Notes under the pieces: generated by a model | The model's input: the letters and a program-made list of their open reading frames with translations, nothing else | The model's database searches: none | Told to the model about the DNA's origin: nothing | Assembly: GCA_018266845.1 (NCBI GenBank) | Contig: JAFDZO010000035.1 | Location: forward strand, 1-44,521 | Direction of reading: 5' to 3' | DNA from: Bacteroidota bacterium | Lineage (GTDB): Bacteria > Bacteroidota > Ignavibacteria > Tepidaquicellales > Tepidaquicellaceae | Length of the DNA stretch: 44,521 bases | Shown: in pieces, positions 1-9,494 of the stretch | Numbering within the stretch: the first letter of the stretch is position 1 | How the letters are laid out: every line of letters begins with the position of its first letter | Made by a program: the position numbers and the translations under genes

Positions 1-2456
1 GTACCGCCTGCATTCAGATAAGCTTTTAGCGAGTCTTTCTGAACAAGAGAAATGAAGTTTGTTGCTTCTCCGAGCCAGATGACTTTCTTATAGCCTCTGA
101 ATGAAAGTGAGCTTGTGTTAGTATTTGCGCCTCTGTTGTATAAATCAAATGTTACGCCTAATCTGCCGAGGTTGACTGTTATTGAGTCGCGGCTGATTCT
201 GCAGTTTGCAGTGGTTGAGTCGTAAGCTACGATAACATCACCTTTAGCTTGTCTCTTTAAGGTTAAAGCAAAGGTTTGTGTTGAAGCTAATGAGTCTGTT
301 GCGCTTCTGTAGGCATAAACTCTCCATTGACCGACAACTGAGTCTCCGGGATTAATTCCTTGGGCTGCAAGCATAGCATCGAGCGTAGCATTAGGAATGC
401 TTAAAGAAGAATCAAATCCTGTGTTTCCTGATGGAATGTAGAAAATAGGCGCGCCGCTGAATGTCGGAGCGTCGAATAACCATTTATATCTTGTACCTGA
501 ACCTGAACGTGTCCATGAAATATCTACGTTTGTCGGGTTGAATACTGAAGTTGTAATTGTTGTGCCGTTTACAGGAGCAACTAAGTTGAAGGCTGTTAAA
601 GCAGGTACGCCTCTTCTTAATGTGATTGCTCTTGGTCCGTTTGTTGATTTTAACGAGTCAACTCCCGGAGCGCCCGGAGCTTTAAATGCCCATACGTCCC
701 ATTGTCCTACTGCTGAGTCTGATGCTGTACCATTATTTGTAAATCCATTTGCTGCTAAAATATCATCAAGCGCGCCTAAAGTTGTTGTAATGGAATTTGA
801 ACCTGAAGGAATTGTGAGTCTTCTTGTTCCCGTTGTCGGGCTTCCAAAAATCCATTTGTAGTTTGCAGTGATTGTAGAAGTATCCCATGTAATTGTTACA
901 GGAGTTGTAGAACCCGGGAAAGTAACTATTCTTGAACTTGCTGCAGGTGTTTGAAGATTAAAAGCATTTAATCCGTTTAGCTGAATTGTTACCGAACCGA
1001 CCCATGTCTGGAATAAAGTTGAGGCATTGCCGTTTTTGTCATCCATCCATGCTGCATAAACTTTTCCGTTACCGGAAGTACAACCAATGTAGTCACCCAT
1101 TGTATTTACGCCGGGCAATAACTTTGGTTTAAAGTTGTGGTCTGCAATTTTTTGGTCAGTCCAGGTTGTACCGCCGTCTAATGAACGTGAAATATATACG
1201 GTTGCAGAGTCACCTGATGAAGGAAAATCTCTGTTATCGTAATAAATGACGTTTAGACCGCCTGCTTCGTCAACTCTTACACAAGGGAAGAACTGCACTT
1301 TTCCGTTATTGAGAGCATCCTGGTTAACTCTAATGCCTGATGACCATGTTGTACCGCCGTCACTTGACCTGTTTAAAATAATATCTGCATCAGTTCCTGC
1401 AGGAGCCAAATTGATTTGTGAAGTTACAACATATATCCAACCGTTTCTTGCTCCGCCTGTTTTATCGCAATCAACTCTTGGGAAACCGTTTGTTCTTATA
1501 CCCCATCCGTTAAATGAAGATGAACGTGAACCGTTAGCGTCAAATGCGTTTTCTGTAGTAGTGAAATTCAGACCTCCGTTAGTTGACTTTGCAAAACCAA
1601 CAAAATCTTCGGTGAAAGGTGATGAAGAAACACCTGCGGTCCAAACTACATACACCTGACCATTGGGTCCTGTAACAACATCATGACCTTGCGCATTGTG
1701 TCCTGTTGGAGTTGCATTTAAAACTATTGGTGTTGACCAAGAAACGCCGCCATCAGTTGTTCTGGAAAATCTACCATTACCGGGAGTTGTTCCGAAACTT
1801 GTCCAAGCCATGTAAGTGTTTCCGTAGAATGGGCTTGAAGGGGAATTATCGGTATTGGCTAAATTTTTATCGCAGTTAGCATCTAATACTACATCAAAGG
1901 TAGATGACCATGTTACCCCTTTGTTTGTGGAGTAATTAGAACCCATACCTTTTAAGCTTCCGAAATTAGTTGTAGATGTTAAGTGCGTGAAAATGAATCT
2001 TCCATTCTTATCAATTGCCGGACCGGGGTCTCCGCGCTGATCTGCCTGGCTTGGTGCTGCCATTGTATCTGTTCCATACCAGTTATTTCCACCGTCAGTG
2101 GAAACATAAGTACCTGCATTGATGGATGACCCTCTGATATTTTGTGAAGCTACATACAGAATGTTCTGGTTGTTTGGGTCTCTTGTCATGTATATCTCGC
2201 ACTGTTGATTTAACGAAGGATATACTCTGATACTTGGATTAATTACTAGAGTTTGTTGTGGTGTGTAAACAACTCTTGAATCGGTAGTCCATGATTTTAC
2301 TCCGATATCAGTGGCTTGGGGAAGCTGGTCCCCGTTTTTTTGTGCCGCTATCATCTGTGGATTGTAATACCATCTTGGGCTTTCATCTGTTTTTTGCCCG
2401 GTGAGATAAACAAATCCAATGATAACAAGTGAAAAAAGTACCAATAACTTCTTCAC
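1..2456 (-). CDS. Secreted Asp-box (sialidase-like propeller) protein, C-terminus outside window
   Basis: Partial gene; about 818 residues are visible and the C-terminus lies beyond base 1. It starts with GTG at 2456, six bases after an AAGGAG ribosome site. The N-terminus (MKKLLVLFSLVIIGFVYL-like) is a membrane-crossing export signal. The first ~480 residues carry repeated Asp-boxes (S-T-D-G-G-x-T-W type), the hallmark of sialidase/BNR beta-propellers. Two beta-sandwich-like modules containing GQW-V-A follow, resembling SusE/Ig-type folds. The protein is a close tandem paralogue of the next gene (2615-5662) up to about residue 740. It then diverges into a different domain containing KKVIWLGEA...DSLKAYLNAGG, which looks like the flavodoxin/GATase-like modules of FCB surface proteins. 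A T9SS sorting domain is expected past the edge but is not seen. Substrate is unknown; Asp-boxes alone do not prove sialidase activity. Confidence 0.85.
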   Translation of the reverse strand, partial: MKKLLVLFSLVIIGFVYLTGQKTDESPRWYYNPQMIAAQKNGDQLPQATDIGVKSWTTDSRVVYTPQQTLVINPSIRVYPSLNQQCEIYMTRDPNNQNILYVASQNIRGSSINAGTYVSTDGGNNWYGTDTMAAPSQADQRGDPGPAIDKNGRFIFTHLTSTTNFGSLKGMGSNYSTNKGVTWSSTFDVVLDANCDKNLANTDNSPSSPFYGNTYMAWTSFGTTPGNGRFSRTTDGGVSWSTPIVLNATPTGHNAQGHDVVTGPNGQVYVVWTAGVSSSPFTEDFVGFAKSTNGGLNFTTTENAFDANGSRSSSFNGWGIRTNGFPRVDCDKTGGARNGWIYVVTSQINLAPAGTDADIILNRSSDGGTTWSSGIRVNQDALNNGKVQFFPCVRVDEAGGLNVIYYDNRDFPSSGDSATVYISRSLDGGTTWTDQKIADHNFKPKLLPGVNTMGDYIGCTSGNGKVYAAWMDDKNGNASTLFQTWVGSVTIQLNGLNAFNLQTPAASSRIVTFPGSTTPVTITWDTSTITANYKWIFGSPTTGTRRLTIPSGSNSITTTLGALDDILAANGFTNNGTASDSAVGQWDVWAFKAPGAPGVDSLKSTNGPRAITLRRGVPALTAFNLVAPVNGTTITTSVFNPTNVDISWTRSGSGTRYKWLFDAPTFSGAPIFYIPSGNTGFDSSLSIPNATLDAMLAAQGINPGDSVVGQWRVYAYRSATDSLASTQTFALTLKRQAKGDVIVAYDSTTANCRISRDSITVNLGRLGVTFDLYNRGANTNTSSLSFRGYKKVIWLGEATNFISLVQKDSLKAYLNAGG

Positions 2457-2563
2457 AGGTTCTCCTTAGAGGTTTAGTTTTTAAAATTACTTACAAATTA
2501 TAGTAATTAGATTTGAGAAGCAATTAATTTGCTAATGATAGAGTAAAAAAAAATCAAAATAAA

Positions 2564-2594
2564 AAAGCCCATTTCGCATAGCAAAATGGGCTTT
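2564..2594 (-). terminator. Rho-independent terminator after the 2615-5662 gene
   Basis: An 11-base stem (AAAGCCCATTT/AAATGGGCTTT) with a short loop lies 21 bases past the stop codon of the minus-strand gene. On the minus strand it is followed by a T-rich run. It separates the two paralogous propeller genes, so each is probably its own transcript. Confidence 0.8.
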
Positions 2595-2614
2595 CTGAAA
2601 CAAAACTCTCCAGT

Positions 2615-5600
2615 TTATTTAATAAGAGTCATTCTTTTAGTTTCAACAAAATCAGCAGCTTTAATTCTATAGAAATAAACTCCGCTGGCAAACGCCGATG
2701 CGTTAAATTCTACCGAATGATATCCTGCTTCTTGAACCCCGTTTACCAATGATGCAACTTCTCTGCCCGTTACATCGAATACTTTAATCGAAACGAATTC
2801 CTGTTTCGGCATTGCGAAATTAATTTTAGTCGTCGGATTGAACGGGTTCGGGTAATTTTGAGAGAGTTCAAATTTTTCCGGCAGTAAGCTTACAGGAGTT
2901 CCAATACCAGTTAATGTACCTGCTGTAATATTGTCTATAAATAAGTTATTCCCATATGCGCTTAAAGCAGTAAACCTTACCTTATTAGTACCAACCGGCA
3001 TAGACAGTATTTTTGTTGCCCATTGCCCCGCTGAAGGTGTAAACGAGCCTAATGATTGAACAACAGTTGACATAACCGGTGAGTTATTATACCCTGATGA
3101 TAGACTTGTTGATTGATACATAGCTAATAACCTTGTCCATGTTGTTCCGCCATCTGTTGATGTTTCTATAATACATGAATCAATAGCTGTTGCAGTGTAA
3201 TATGCAGCAGCGTAATTGAACCTTAAATAGTTTGATGGTCCTGTTACAGGCGGAAACTGATTTGAAGTTAACACCTGCGGTCCCGTTGTTGTTTGAGCAC
3301 TATAAAAATTATATTTTGTAGATGCTGTTCCATTCCCGTAACCCGGTACAAGTTCTCGTGTCCAGTATTGAGTTCCTGTTCCGGTTAAAGTCCATTCAGC
3401 AGGGGGATATGTAGTTCCCTCAAATGATTCATTTAACGGAAGCGCTCCGACTCTTCTAAGCGTTAAGTTTCTTGTTTCGCTTGAAGCTGTTGAATCCGTC
3501 GCACTTCTATAGGCATATACTCTCCACTGTCCTACCATAGAATCTCCTCTTGCAACTCCAAGCGTCTGAAGCATTCCGTCAAGCGTTGAGTTAACAATGG
3601 TCAAAGTAGTATCAAATGAATTATTGTTTGAAGGAATATTGAAAACGACCGGACCTGAAAAATTCGGGCTGTCAAACTGCCATTTGTATTTTAATCCTTG
3701 TCCGCCGCTTTTCCACGAGATTGTAATATTAGAGTTATCATTCGGAGCTGTAATTTGAGTTGTGTTATTCAGGGGTTGAACCAAGGCAAATGGAGTAACA
3801 TTTAGCTGACCTCTTCTTAAAGTAAGGTTTCTCGGTCCATTTGCTGCCTTTAAAGAATCAGCTCCCGGTGCGCCCGGAGCTTTAAATGCCCATACATCCC
3901 ATTGACCTACTGCTGAGTCTGTTACCGAGCCGTTGTTTGTAAAACCGTTTGCTGCTAATAAATCATCAAGCGCGCCTAAAGTTGTTGTAATGGAATTAGA
4001 ACCTGCCGGAATTGTAAGTCTTCTTGTTGCAGTTGTCGGATTTCCAAAAATCCATTTGTAGTTTGCAGTGATTGTAGATGTATCCCATGTAATTGTTACA
4101 GGAGTAGTAGAACCCGGGAATGTTACAATTCTTGAAGATGCGGCAGGTAATTGAAGATTAAAAGTACTCAAAGCATTAAGTTGAATTGTTACCGAGCCGA
4201 CCCAAGTCTGGAATAAAGTCGAAGCGCTTCCTGTTTTGTCATCCATCCACGCTGCATATAATTTTCCGTTTCCTGAGGTAACTCCGATATAATCGCCCAT
4301 TGTTGTTACACCCGGCAATAATTTCGGTTTAAAGTTGTGGTCTGCAATTTTCTGGTCGGTCCAGGTATTTCCTCCGTCAAGAGAACGGGAAAAATATACT
4401 GTGCAGGAATCACCTGAAGAAGGAAAATCTCTGTTATCATAATAAACTACATTCACGCCCCCCGCTTCATCTACTCTCACGCATGGAAAATACTGAACTT
4501 TTCCGTTGTTGAGCGCATCCTGATTAACTCTTATTGCTGAAGACCAAGTTGCGCCTCCATCCGTAGATTTTCTTAAGATTACATCTGCATCAGTTCCTGC
4601 AGGAGCAAGATTGATTTGAGGAGATACAACATATATTGTTCCTCTTCTTGGACCGGAGGATTTATCAACATCCATTCTGGGAAATCCGTTGGTTCTTATT
4701 CCCCATCCATTAAATGAAGATGAACGGGCTCCGTTAATATCATAAATATTTTCAGTTACTGAAAAATTTGCTCCTCCGTTTGTTGATTTTCCAAAACTCA
4801 TGTAATCTTCTGTGAATGGAGCCGAAGTAATAATTCCTGCCCAAACTACATAAACTTCCCCATTAGGTCCTACGCAAACATCATGTCCTTGTGAGTAATG
4901 CCCTGAAAGAGGAGCATTCATTAAGAATGCAGGTGTCCAGCTTACACCGCCATTTGTTGTCCTCGAAAAGAAACTTCCAATAATACTGCTTGGAGGGAAA
5001 ACTGTCCACGCCATGTATGAATTACCATAGTATGGACTTGATGGGACGTTGTCAGTATTTGCGAGATTTTTATCTACATTAGGGTCTATCATAATATCGT
5101 ATGTAGCAGCCCAGTTGAGACCTTTATTAGTAGAGTAATTTGCTCCCATTCCTTTAAGGCTTCCGAAGTTAGCTGTTGATGTTAAGTGTGTAAAAATGAA
5201 TCGCCCGTTTTTATCAATTGCCGGACCGGGGTCTCCGCGCTGGTCAGCTAAACTTGGCGCAGCCAAAGTATCTGAGCCTTTCCATGTCAAACCGCCATCC
5301 GTTGATACATATGTACCTGCATTAATAGATGCGCCTCCTGAAATATTCTGTGAAGCAACATATAATATTTGTGGATTTGATGGATCGCGTGTTATATATA
5401 TCTCACATTGCTGATTTAATGACGGATACACTCTGATGCTTGGACTAATTACAAGAGTTTGCTGTGGAGTGTAAACGATTCTTGAATCGGTCGTCCATGA
5501 TTTTACCCCAATATCTGTTGCCTGAGGAAGCTGCTCCCCGTTTTTTTGTGCCGCTATCATTTGAGGGTTGTAATACCACCTTGGACTTTCATCTGTCTTT

Positions 5601-5662
5601 TGCCCGGTGAAGTACACAAACCCAATAATAACGAGTGAAAAAAGTACTAATAACTTTTTCAA
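2615..5662 (-). CDS. T9SS-secreted Asp-box propeller protein with MAM-like and sorting domains
   Basis: 1015 residues. The start is TTG at 5662, chosen because AGAAGGAG lies eight bases upstream and the N-terminus matches the paralogue. Order: signal/membrane segment (1-20), propeller with at least five Asp-boxes (STDGGLTW, TTNGGVSW, STNGGANF, STDGGATW, SLDGGNTW) to about residue 480, and two repeated beta-sandwich modules (about 500-735) that each end in NLTLRR. Then comes a MAM/choice-of-anchor-J-like jelly-roll domain (NESFEG...PPAEWTL, about 740-900), and finally an ~80-residue T9SS type A sorting domain (LSQNYPNPFNPTT ... ASGVYFYRI ... KRMTLIK). The protein is therefore predicted to cross the outer membrane by T9SS and to be surface-attached or released. 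It is the tandem duplicate of the gene at 1-2456. The ligand or substrate is unknown. Confidence 0.93.
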   Translation of the reverse strand: MKKLLVLFSLVIIGFVYFTGQKTDESPRWYYNPQMIAAQKNGEQLPQATDIGVKSWTTDSRIVYTPQQTLVISPSIRVYPSLNQQCEIYITRDPSNPQILYVASQNISGGASINAGTYVSTDGGLTWKGSDTLAAPSLADQRGDPGPAIDKNGRFIFTHLTSTANFGSLKGMGANYSTNKGLNWAATYDIMIDPNVDKNLANTDNVPSSPYYGNSYMAWTVFPPSSIIGSFFSRTTNGGVSWTPAFLMNAPLSGHYSQGHDVCVGPNGEVYVVWAGIITSAPFTEDYMSFGKSTNGGANFSVTENIYDINGARSSSFNGWGIRTNGFPRMDVDKSSGPRRGTIYVVSPQINLAPAGTDADVILRKSTDGGATWSSAIRVNQDALNNGKVQYFPCVRVDEAGGVNVVYYDNRDFPSSGDSCTVYFSRSLDGGNTWTDQKIADHNFKPKLLPGVTTMGDYIGVTSGNGKLYAAWMDDKTGSASTLFQTWVGSVTIQLNALSTFNLQLPAASSRIVTFPGSTTPVTITWDTSTITANYKWIFGNPTTATRRLTIPAGSNSITTTLGALDDLLAANGFTNNGSVTDSAVGQWDVWAFKAPGAPGADSLKAANGPRNLTLRRGQLNVTPFALVQPLNNTTQITAPNDNSNITISWKSGGQGLKYKWQFDSPNFSGPVVFNIPSNNNSFDTTLTIVNSTLDGMLQTLGVARGDSMVGQWRVYAYRSATDSTASSETRNLTLRRVGALPLNESFEGTTYPPAEWTLTGTGTQYWTRELVPGYGNGTASTKYNFYSAQTTTGPQVLTSNQFPPVTGPSNYLRFNYAAAYYTATAIDSCIIETSTDGGTTWTRLLAMYQSTSLSSGYNNSPVMSTVVQSLGSFTPSAGQWATKILSMPVGTNKVRFTALSAYGNNLFIDNITAGTLTGIGTPVSLLPEKFELSQNYPNPFNPTTKINFAMPKQEFVSIKVFDVTGREVASLVNGVQEAGYHSVEFNASAFASGVYFYRIKAADFVETKRMTLIK

Positions 5663-5825
5663 TTGATTGACTCCTTCTGATTGGTTTTTAAATGTAGAGC
5701 GAGGTGAATGAGATTTATCTTAGAAGGAGAATGGAATGAGGCGAACTTTGTTAGAGGTTAGATAAGTTACTTTAATCTGAAAATAAAATCAATAAAAATT
5801 GATGTCAGCTAATAATGTTGTACTA

Positions 5826-6800
5826 TTAATTTTGAAGCTCTATTTCATCCAGCTTGTGTTTAGAATGTTTATTGTAAAAATAAACTGCAATTATTCCTAC
5901 AACAACTGCAAACCAAAGTGTTGCCACCCGTATAATGATAGTAGATGCTGCGGATACATCCTTTGGAATTTTGAGAATTATTAATAGTCCGGTCATAGAT
6001 GCTTCTGTTGCGCCAAGCCCGCCCGGCAGCATGGCTATTGCCCCTACGAGAGTAGCGAAACAATAAATAAATGATGCTGTAAGAAAACCGGTTTCAATAT
6101 TTGAGGTAGATGAAAATATTTTCAAAACGTAATAAAATCCCCAGCACTCGAAAAGCCATGCAGCTAAACTGATGAGAATTGCGACAATAAGAGGCTTTAT
6201 TTTTACAAGCTGATAGATGCTATCGTATGCGATATGAATTTTGTGAACGTGTTTAGATATGAATTTTATTCTCTCAAGAGAATTAATAATCGCGAGCGAT
6301 AATTTCTGAAAACTTAGTATTAAAGTTACTCCGATGAAAAATATTCCTACACCTATTATAATCGAACGTCCGTAATCGAATACATATGCTCCTGTGATGC
6401 AGATTATTATGATTGAAATAAAATCTGTAATTCTTTCTGCAATAATAATTGGCGCTGACTTTGCTATGGGAGTCCCTGTTTCTTCTTTTAATAAATACGA
6501 TTTCAAAACCTCGCCCATCTTGCCGGGAGTAACACTCATAACAAACGCAGATAAAAATATTTTAAAGCTAAGCAGGGGAGCGACTTTTATATTGAGAATT
6601 TTTAAATAATATTCCCATTTAAAAAATCTTGCAATGTAATTTAAAAATGAAAGTCCGAGTATGATAGGGAAGAAAAGCCAGTTAAATTTTCCAAGCGCTC
6701 CGACGAGCTTATCAAAATCTGCATAGAAGCTGATGCCTAAAAATATCAGCGCGCCGAAAACTGCCGAGAGTAAAATTTTCTTTTTATACTTTGAGAACAA
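5826..6800 (-). CDS. Flippase-like / lysylphosphatidylglycerol synthase TM-region family protein
   Basis: 324 residues, almost entirely hydrophobic, with about eight predicted membrane helices and a short charged C-terminal tail. The motif LPGGLGATEASMTGLL near residue 280 and the early PGKMGEVLKSYLL segment are typical of the UPF0104/YbhN-like 'flippase-like domain' family. That family corresponds to the membrane half of lysylphosphatidylglycerol synthases (MprF) without the synthase half. Members sit in the inner membrane and are thought to move or protect lipids or glycolipids; the true substrate here is unknown. The start is TTG at 6800, one base after the maf stop codon, so the gene is probably translationally coupled as the last gene of proS-maf. 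No later start keeps the first helix intact. Confidence 0.85.
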   Translation of the reverse strand: MFSKYKKKILLSAVFGALIFLGISFYADFDKLVGALGKFNWLFFPIILGLSFLNYIARFFKWEYYLKILNIKVAPLLSFKIFLSAFVMSVTPGKMGEVLKSYLLKEETGTPIAKSAPIIIAERITDFISIIIICITGAYVFDYGRSIIIGVGIFFIGVTLILSFQKLSLAIINSLERIKFISKHVHKIHIAYDSIYQLVKIKPLIVAILISLAAWLFECWGFYYVLKIFSSTSNIETGFLTASFIYCFATLVGAIAMLPGGLGATEASMTGLLIILKIPKDVSAASTIIIRVATLWFAVVVGIIAVYFYNKHSKHKLDEIELQN

Positions 6801-6801
6801 T

Positions 6802-7389
6802 TTAAATGACTTTCTGTATCGTTGTGTAAAGTTTTACCAATGGGAGACCTACTATATTATAATAATCTCCGTTAATTTTTTCTATAAATAAACATCCAAA
6901 ATCATCCTGTATGCCGTATGCGCCCGCTTTATCAAGCGGCTTGAATTTATTTACATAATAATTTATTTCATCGTCTTTCAGCTTACGGAAAAAAACCTCC
7001 GTTTTTTCATAGGCAAATTCTTCTTTGCCGTTCTTTGTGTTTATTACATTCAGCCCCGTATAAACATAGTGCTTTTTTCCGCTCAGCATTTTTAAATATG
7101 CCTTTGCTTCTTTCAGGTTTGCCGGCTTATGAAGAATAGTTTTTCCTATAAGAACAATTGTATCGGCACCAATGACAATTTCATTTTTGTAATTTGCGGC
7201 GACAATCCTTGATTTGTTCAGAGCATTTATCTGGACAAGCTTTATGGGATTGTATTTTGAAACTTCAAGTTCATCAGATTTACTATCCACAATTTTATGC
7301 TTTAAGCCAATCTGTGTAAGCAAATTTGCTCTACGCTGCGACTTTGAAGCAAGGATATACTTAGAAGCTAATATTTTCTTAAGAGACAA
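6802..7389 (-). CDS. maf: Maf family nucleoside triphosphate pyrophosphatase
   Basis: 195 residues, the normal length for Maf proteins. These hydrolyse non-canonical or modified nucleoside triphosphates to monophosphates in the cytoplasm (house-cleaning; historically 'septum formation inhibitor'). Visible family motifs are ILASKSQRRANLL near residues 15-27 (phosphate-binding S-x-S-x-R-R region), VIGADTIV near 72 (catalytic Asp region), KPANLKEAKAYLKMLSGK (about 88-105) with HYVYTGL, and the DKAGAYGIQ...G...YYNIVGLP block near 155-185. It lies 20 bases downstream of proS and one base from the membrane-protein gene, so the three form one operon. dTTP/UTP versus m7GTP specificity cannot be fixed by eye. 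Confidence 0.93.
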   Translation of the reverse strand: MSLKKILASKYILASKSQRRANLLTQIGLKHKIVDSKSDELEVSKYNPIKLVQINALNKSRIVAANYKNEIVIGADTIVLIGKTILHKPANLKEAKAYLKMLSGKKHYVYTGLNVINTKNGKEEFAYEKTEVFFRKLKDDEINYYVNKFKPLDKAGAYGIQDDFGCLFIEKINGDYYNIVGLPLVKLYTTIQKVI

Positions 7390-7409
7390 ATTATTTTTGA
7401 TGGAAATTT

Positions 7410-9422
7410 TTATTTTGGTAAAATAATTTTAAAATCATGATGGTAAGTTCTACGATACAAAGCTTTTAAGGTGCTTGGTTTACATTCTAATATTTCCTGA
7501 TTATCTACTTCGATTCCAATAATTCGGTTTTTCTCATCAAACTTAGATTCCGCTAGAATGTATTTATTCCTAAATCCTAACAGTATTTCCCATAATCTTT
7601 TTTCTATTTGGAATTTCTTATGATTTGATGATATATGGAAATACAGATTTGGCTTTACACTTAAATTATGTTCATAAGGATTAAATGTAGAATCTTTCTT
7701 AACTCTCTTGTCAACATTGATGGCTATTAGTAAAGCTAAAAAATTATTGAGAAAATTTTGTGAGTCTATGAAATATCTTTTGCCTGTTTTTCGTTCTTTT
7801 ACTTCGATCTTGCCACGTTCAAGATTTTTTTCACTAACAATAACCTGATAAGGAATTCCTATTAAATCGGCATCATTAAATTTAATTCCTGCTCTAACCT
7901 CTACTCTATCGTCATATAAAATATCTACGGAATTTTTAAGCTTGTTATAAAATCCAGTTGCTTGTTTAAACATCTTTTTATTGTTCGTATTTGCACAAAT
8001 TAAAACAACATCAAAAGGGGCAATTTCACCATTCCATATTATTCCGAACTTGTCATGATTTTGCTCAATGTGGGCAGCAGCAATTCTTTCAACGCCTATT
8101 CCGTAACTTCCCATGATAATCGGATGTGAATTTCCCTGCTCATCTAAAAATGTTGAGCCGAGAGCCTCTGAATATTTTGTGCCAAGCTTAAATATGTGTC
8201 CGACTTCAATTGCTTTGGTAATCCTTATCTTATCTTTTTTATCCTGTGTAAGTTCGCCGTCTTTTACCGTTCTTATATCGTAATATTTTATTGAAGGAAC
8301 ATCTCTCTTAAAATCAATATTTCTGAAATGATAATCATTTTTATTTGCGCCGCTTATTAACTCATCTGCATCTTCAAGACGTAAATCCGCAACGACTGTA
8401 ATTTTATCGTTTGTAATTTTTAAAGGACCGATTGACCCTGCATCCGCTCCGGTGATTTCCATCAATTCTTCTGGGTGTCCCGGACGGATATTCTGCCCGA
8501 AAATATTCTGCAGCTTTGTTTCACTCACTTCATCGTCTCCGCAAACAAGAGTAAGAACATAACTGTCTCCGTTCACAAAAATTCTTGATTTAGCAAGTCG
8601 TGTCCAGTCATTTTCAGTATTAACAAATTTAGAAAGCTCTTCGATTGTTTTTATATTCGGAGTATGAAACTCTTCTGCTTGTAAGTTTGAATTTTTTCTT
8701 TCAACTTTTTCTGCATAAGAAACTGCAACTTCTATATTGGAGCAGTAAGAATTATTTTCAGTTACCACAATATTATCTTCACCTGCATCTGACTCAACCA
8801 TAAACTCTTCAGAATCACTTCCGCCCATAGCTCCGCTGAATGCAGTTACCACATAAAAATTCAGTCCGCATCTTGTGAAAATATTTCTGTATGCCTGCGC
8901 ATGTTTATCGTATGAAATATCCAGACCTTCCCATGAAGAATCGAACGAATACGCATCCTTCATTGTAAACTGCCTTCCGCGCAGAACACCTGAGCGCGGT
9001 CTTGCTTCGTTACGGAATTTTGTTTGTATCTGATACCAAATCTTTGGCAAGTCCTTATATGAAATCAAATTCAGCTTTGCAATTGAAGTGAATACTTCTT
9101 CATGTGTAGGAGCTAGCACAAGCTCGCGGTTTTTTATTCTGAAAATTGTATCGCCGTAGTCGTCAAGCCGTCCCGTCTGCGCCCAAAGCTCATTGGGAGA
9201 AAGGGCAGGGAGGTGAAATTCTTCTCCGCCTATGGCATTCATTTCCTCGCGGATGACTTTTTCTATTTTTCTGAAAACTCTTAATCCGAATGGGAGGTAG
9301 GAATAAACGCCTGATGTAAGCTGACGAATCATTCCTGAACGAATCATTAATTTGTGTGAAGCAACAACTGCATCTGCAGGCTCTTCTTTAACAGTCGGTA
9401 AAAAAAATTGTGATAAACGCAT
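7410..9422 (-). CDS. proS: Prolyl-tRNA synthetase (bacterial type) with C-terminal extension
   Basis: 670 residues. Bacterial-type class II prolyl-tRNA synthetase, which attaches proline to tRNA(Pro). The N-terminal catalytic core includes TSGVYSYLPFGLRV, LAPTHEEVFTSI (motif 2 region) and FRNEARPRSGVLRGRQFTMKD. A YbaK-like editing insertion lies around residues 220-390, with LAKSRIFVNGDSYVL containing the lysine expected for deacylation. Motif 3 is GSYGIGVERIAAA, and the anticodon-binding domain ends around GKIEVKERKTGKRYF (near 555). Family members normally stop within about 15 residues of that point (~565-575 aa). This one continues for about 105 more residues with no recognised domain (see findings). 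The gene starts with ATG at 9422 and leads the proS-maf-membrane-protein operon. Confidence 0.95.
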   Translation of the reverse strand: MRLSQFFLPTVKEEPADAVVASHKLMIRSGMIRQLTSGVYSYLPFGLRVFRKIEKVIREEMNAIGGEEFHLPALSPNELWAQTGRLDDYGDTIFRIKNRELVLAPTHEEVFTSIAKLNLISYKDLPKIWYQIQTKFRNEARPRSGVLRGRQFTMKDAYSFDSSWEGLDISYDKHAQAYRNIFTRCGLNFYVVTAFSGAMGGSDSEEFMVESDAGEDNIVVTENNSYCSNIEVAVSYAEKVERKNSNLQAEEFHTPNIKTIEELSKFVNTENDWTRLAKSRIFVNGDSYVLTLVCGDDEVSETKLQNIFGQNIRPGHPEELMEITGADAGSIGPLKITNDKITVVADLRLEDADELISGANKNDYHFRNIDFKRDVPSIKYYDIRTVKDGELTQDKKDKIRITKAIEVGHIFKLGTKYSEALGSTFLDEQGNSHPIIMGSYGIGVERIAAAHIEQNHDKFGIIWNGEIAPFDVVLICANTNNKKMFKQATGFYNKLKNSVDILYDDRVEVRAGIKFNDADLIGIPYQVIVSEKNLERGKIEVKERKTGKRYFIDSQNFLNNFLALLIAINVDKRVKKDSTFNPYEHNLSVKPNLYFHISSNHKKFQIEKRLWEILLGFRNKYILAESKFDEKNRIIGIEVDNQEILECKPSTLKALYRRTYHHDFKIILPK

Positions 9423-9494
9423 TGCATTATTTTAGTGAATAATGAAAATAACTTTATATATTTGGTAATTCAATTCAGAAAGTTTGGAGAAATA

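Noticed and set aside
538-1659. Plus-strand open frames opposite the first propeller gene
   Set aside because: They are antisense shadows of the strongly supported minus-strand gene with Asp-box repeats.
1-5662. Tandem propeller genes as an assembly duplication
   Set aside because: The copies differ at many third codon positions, have different start codons and terminators, and carry different C-terminal domains.
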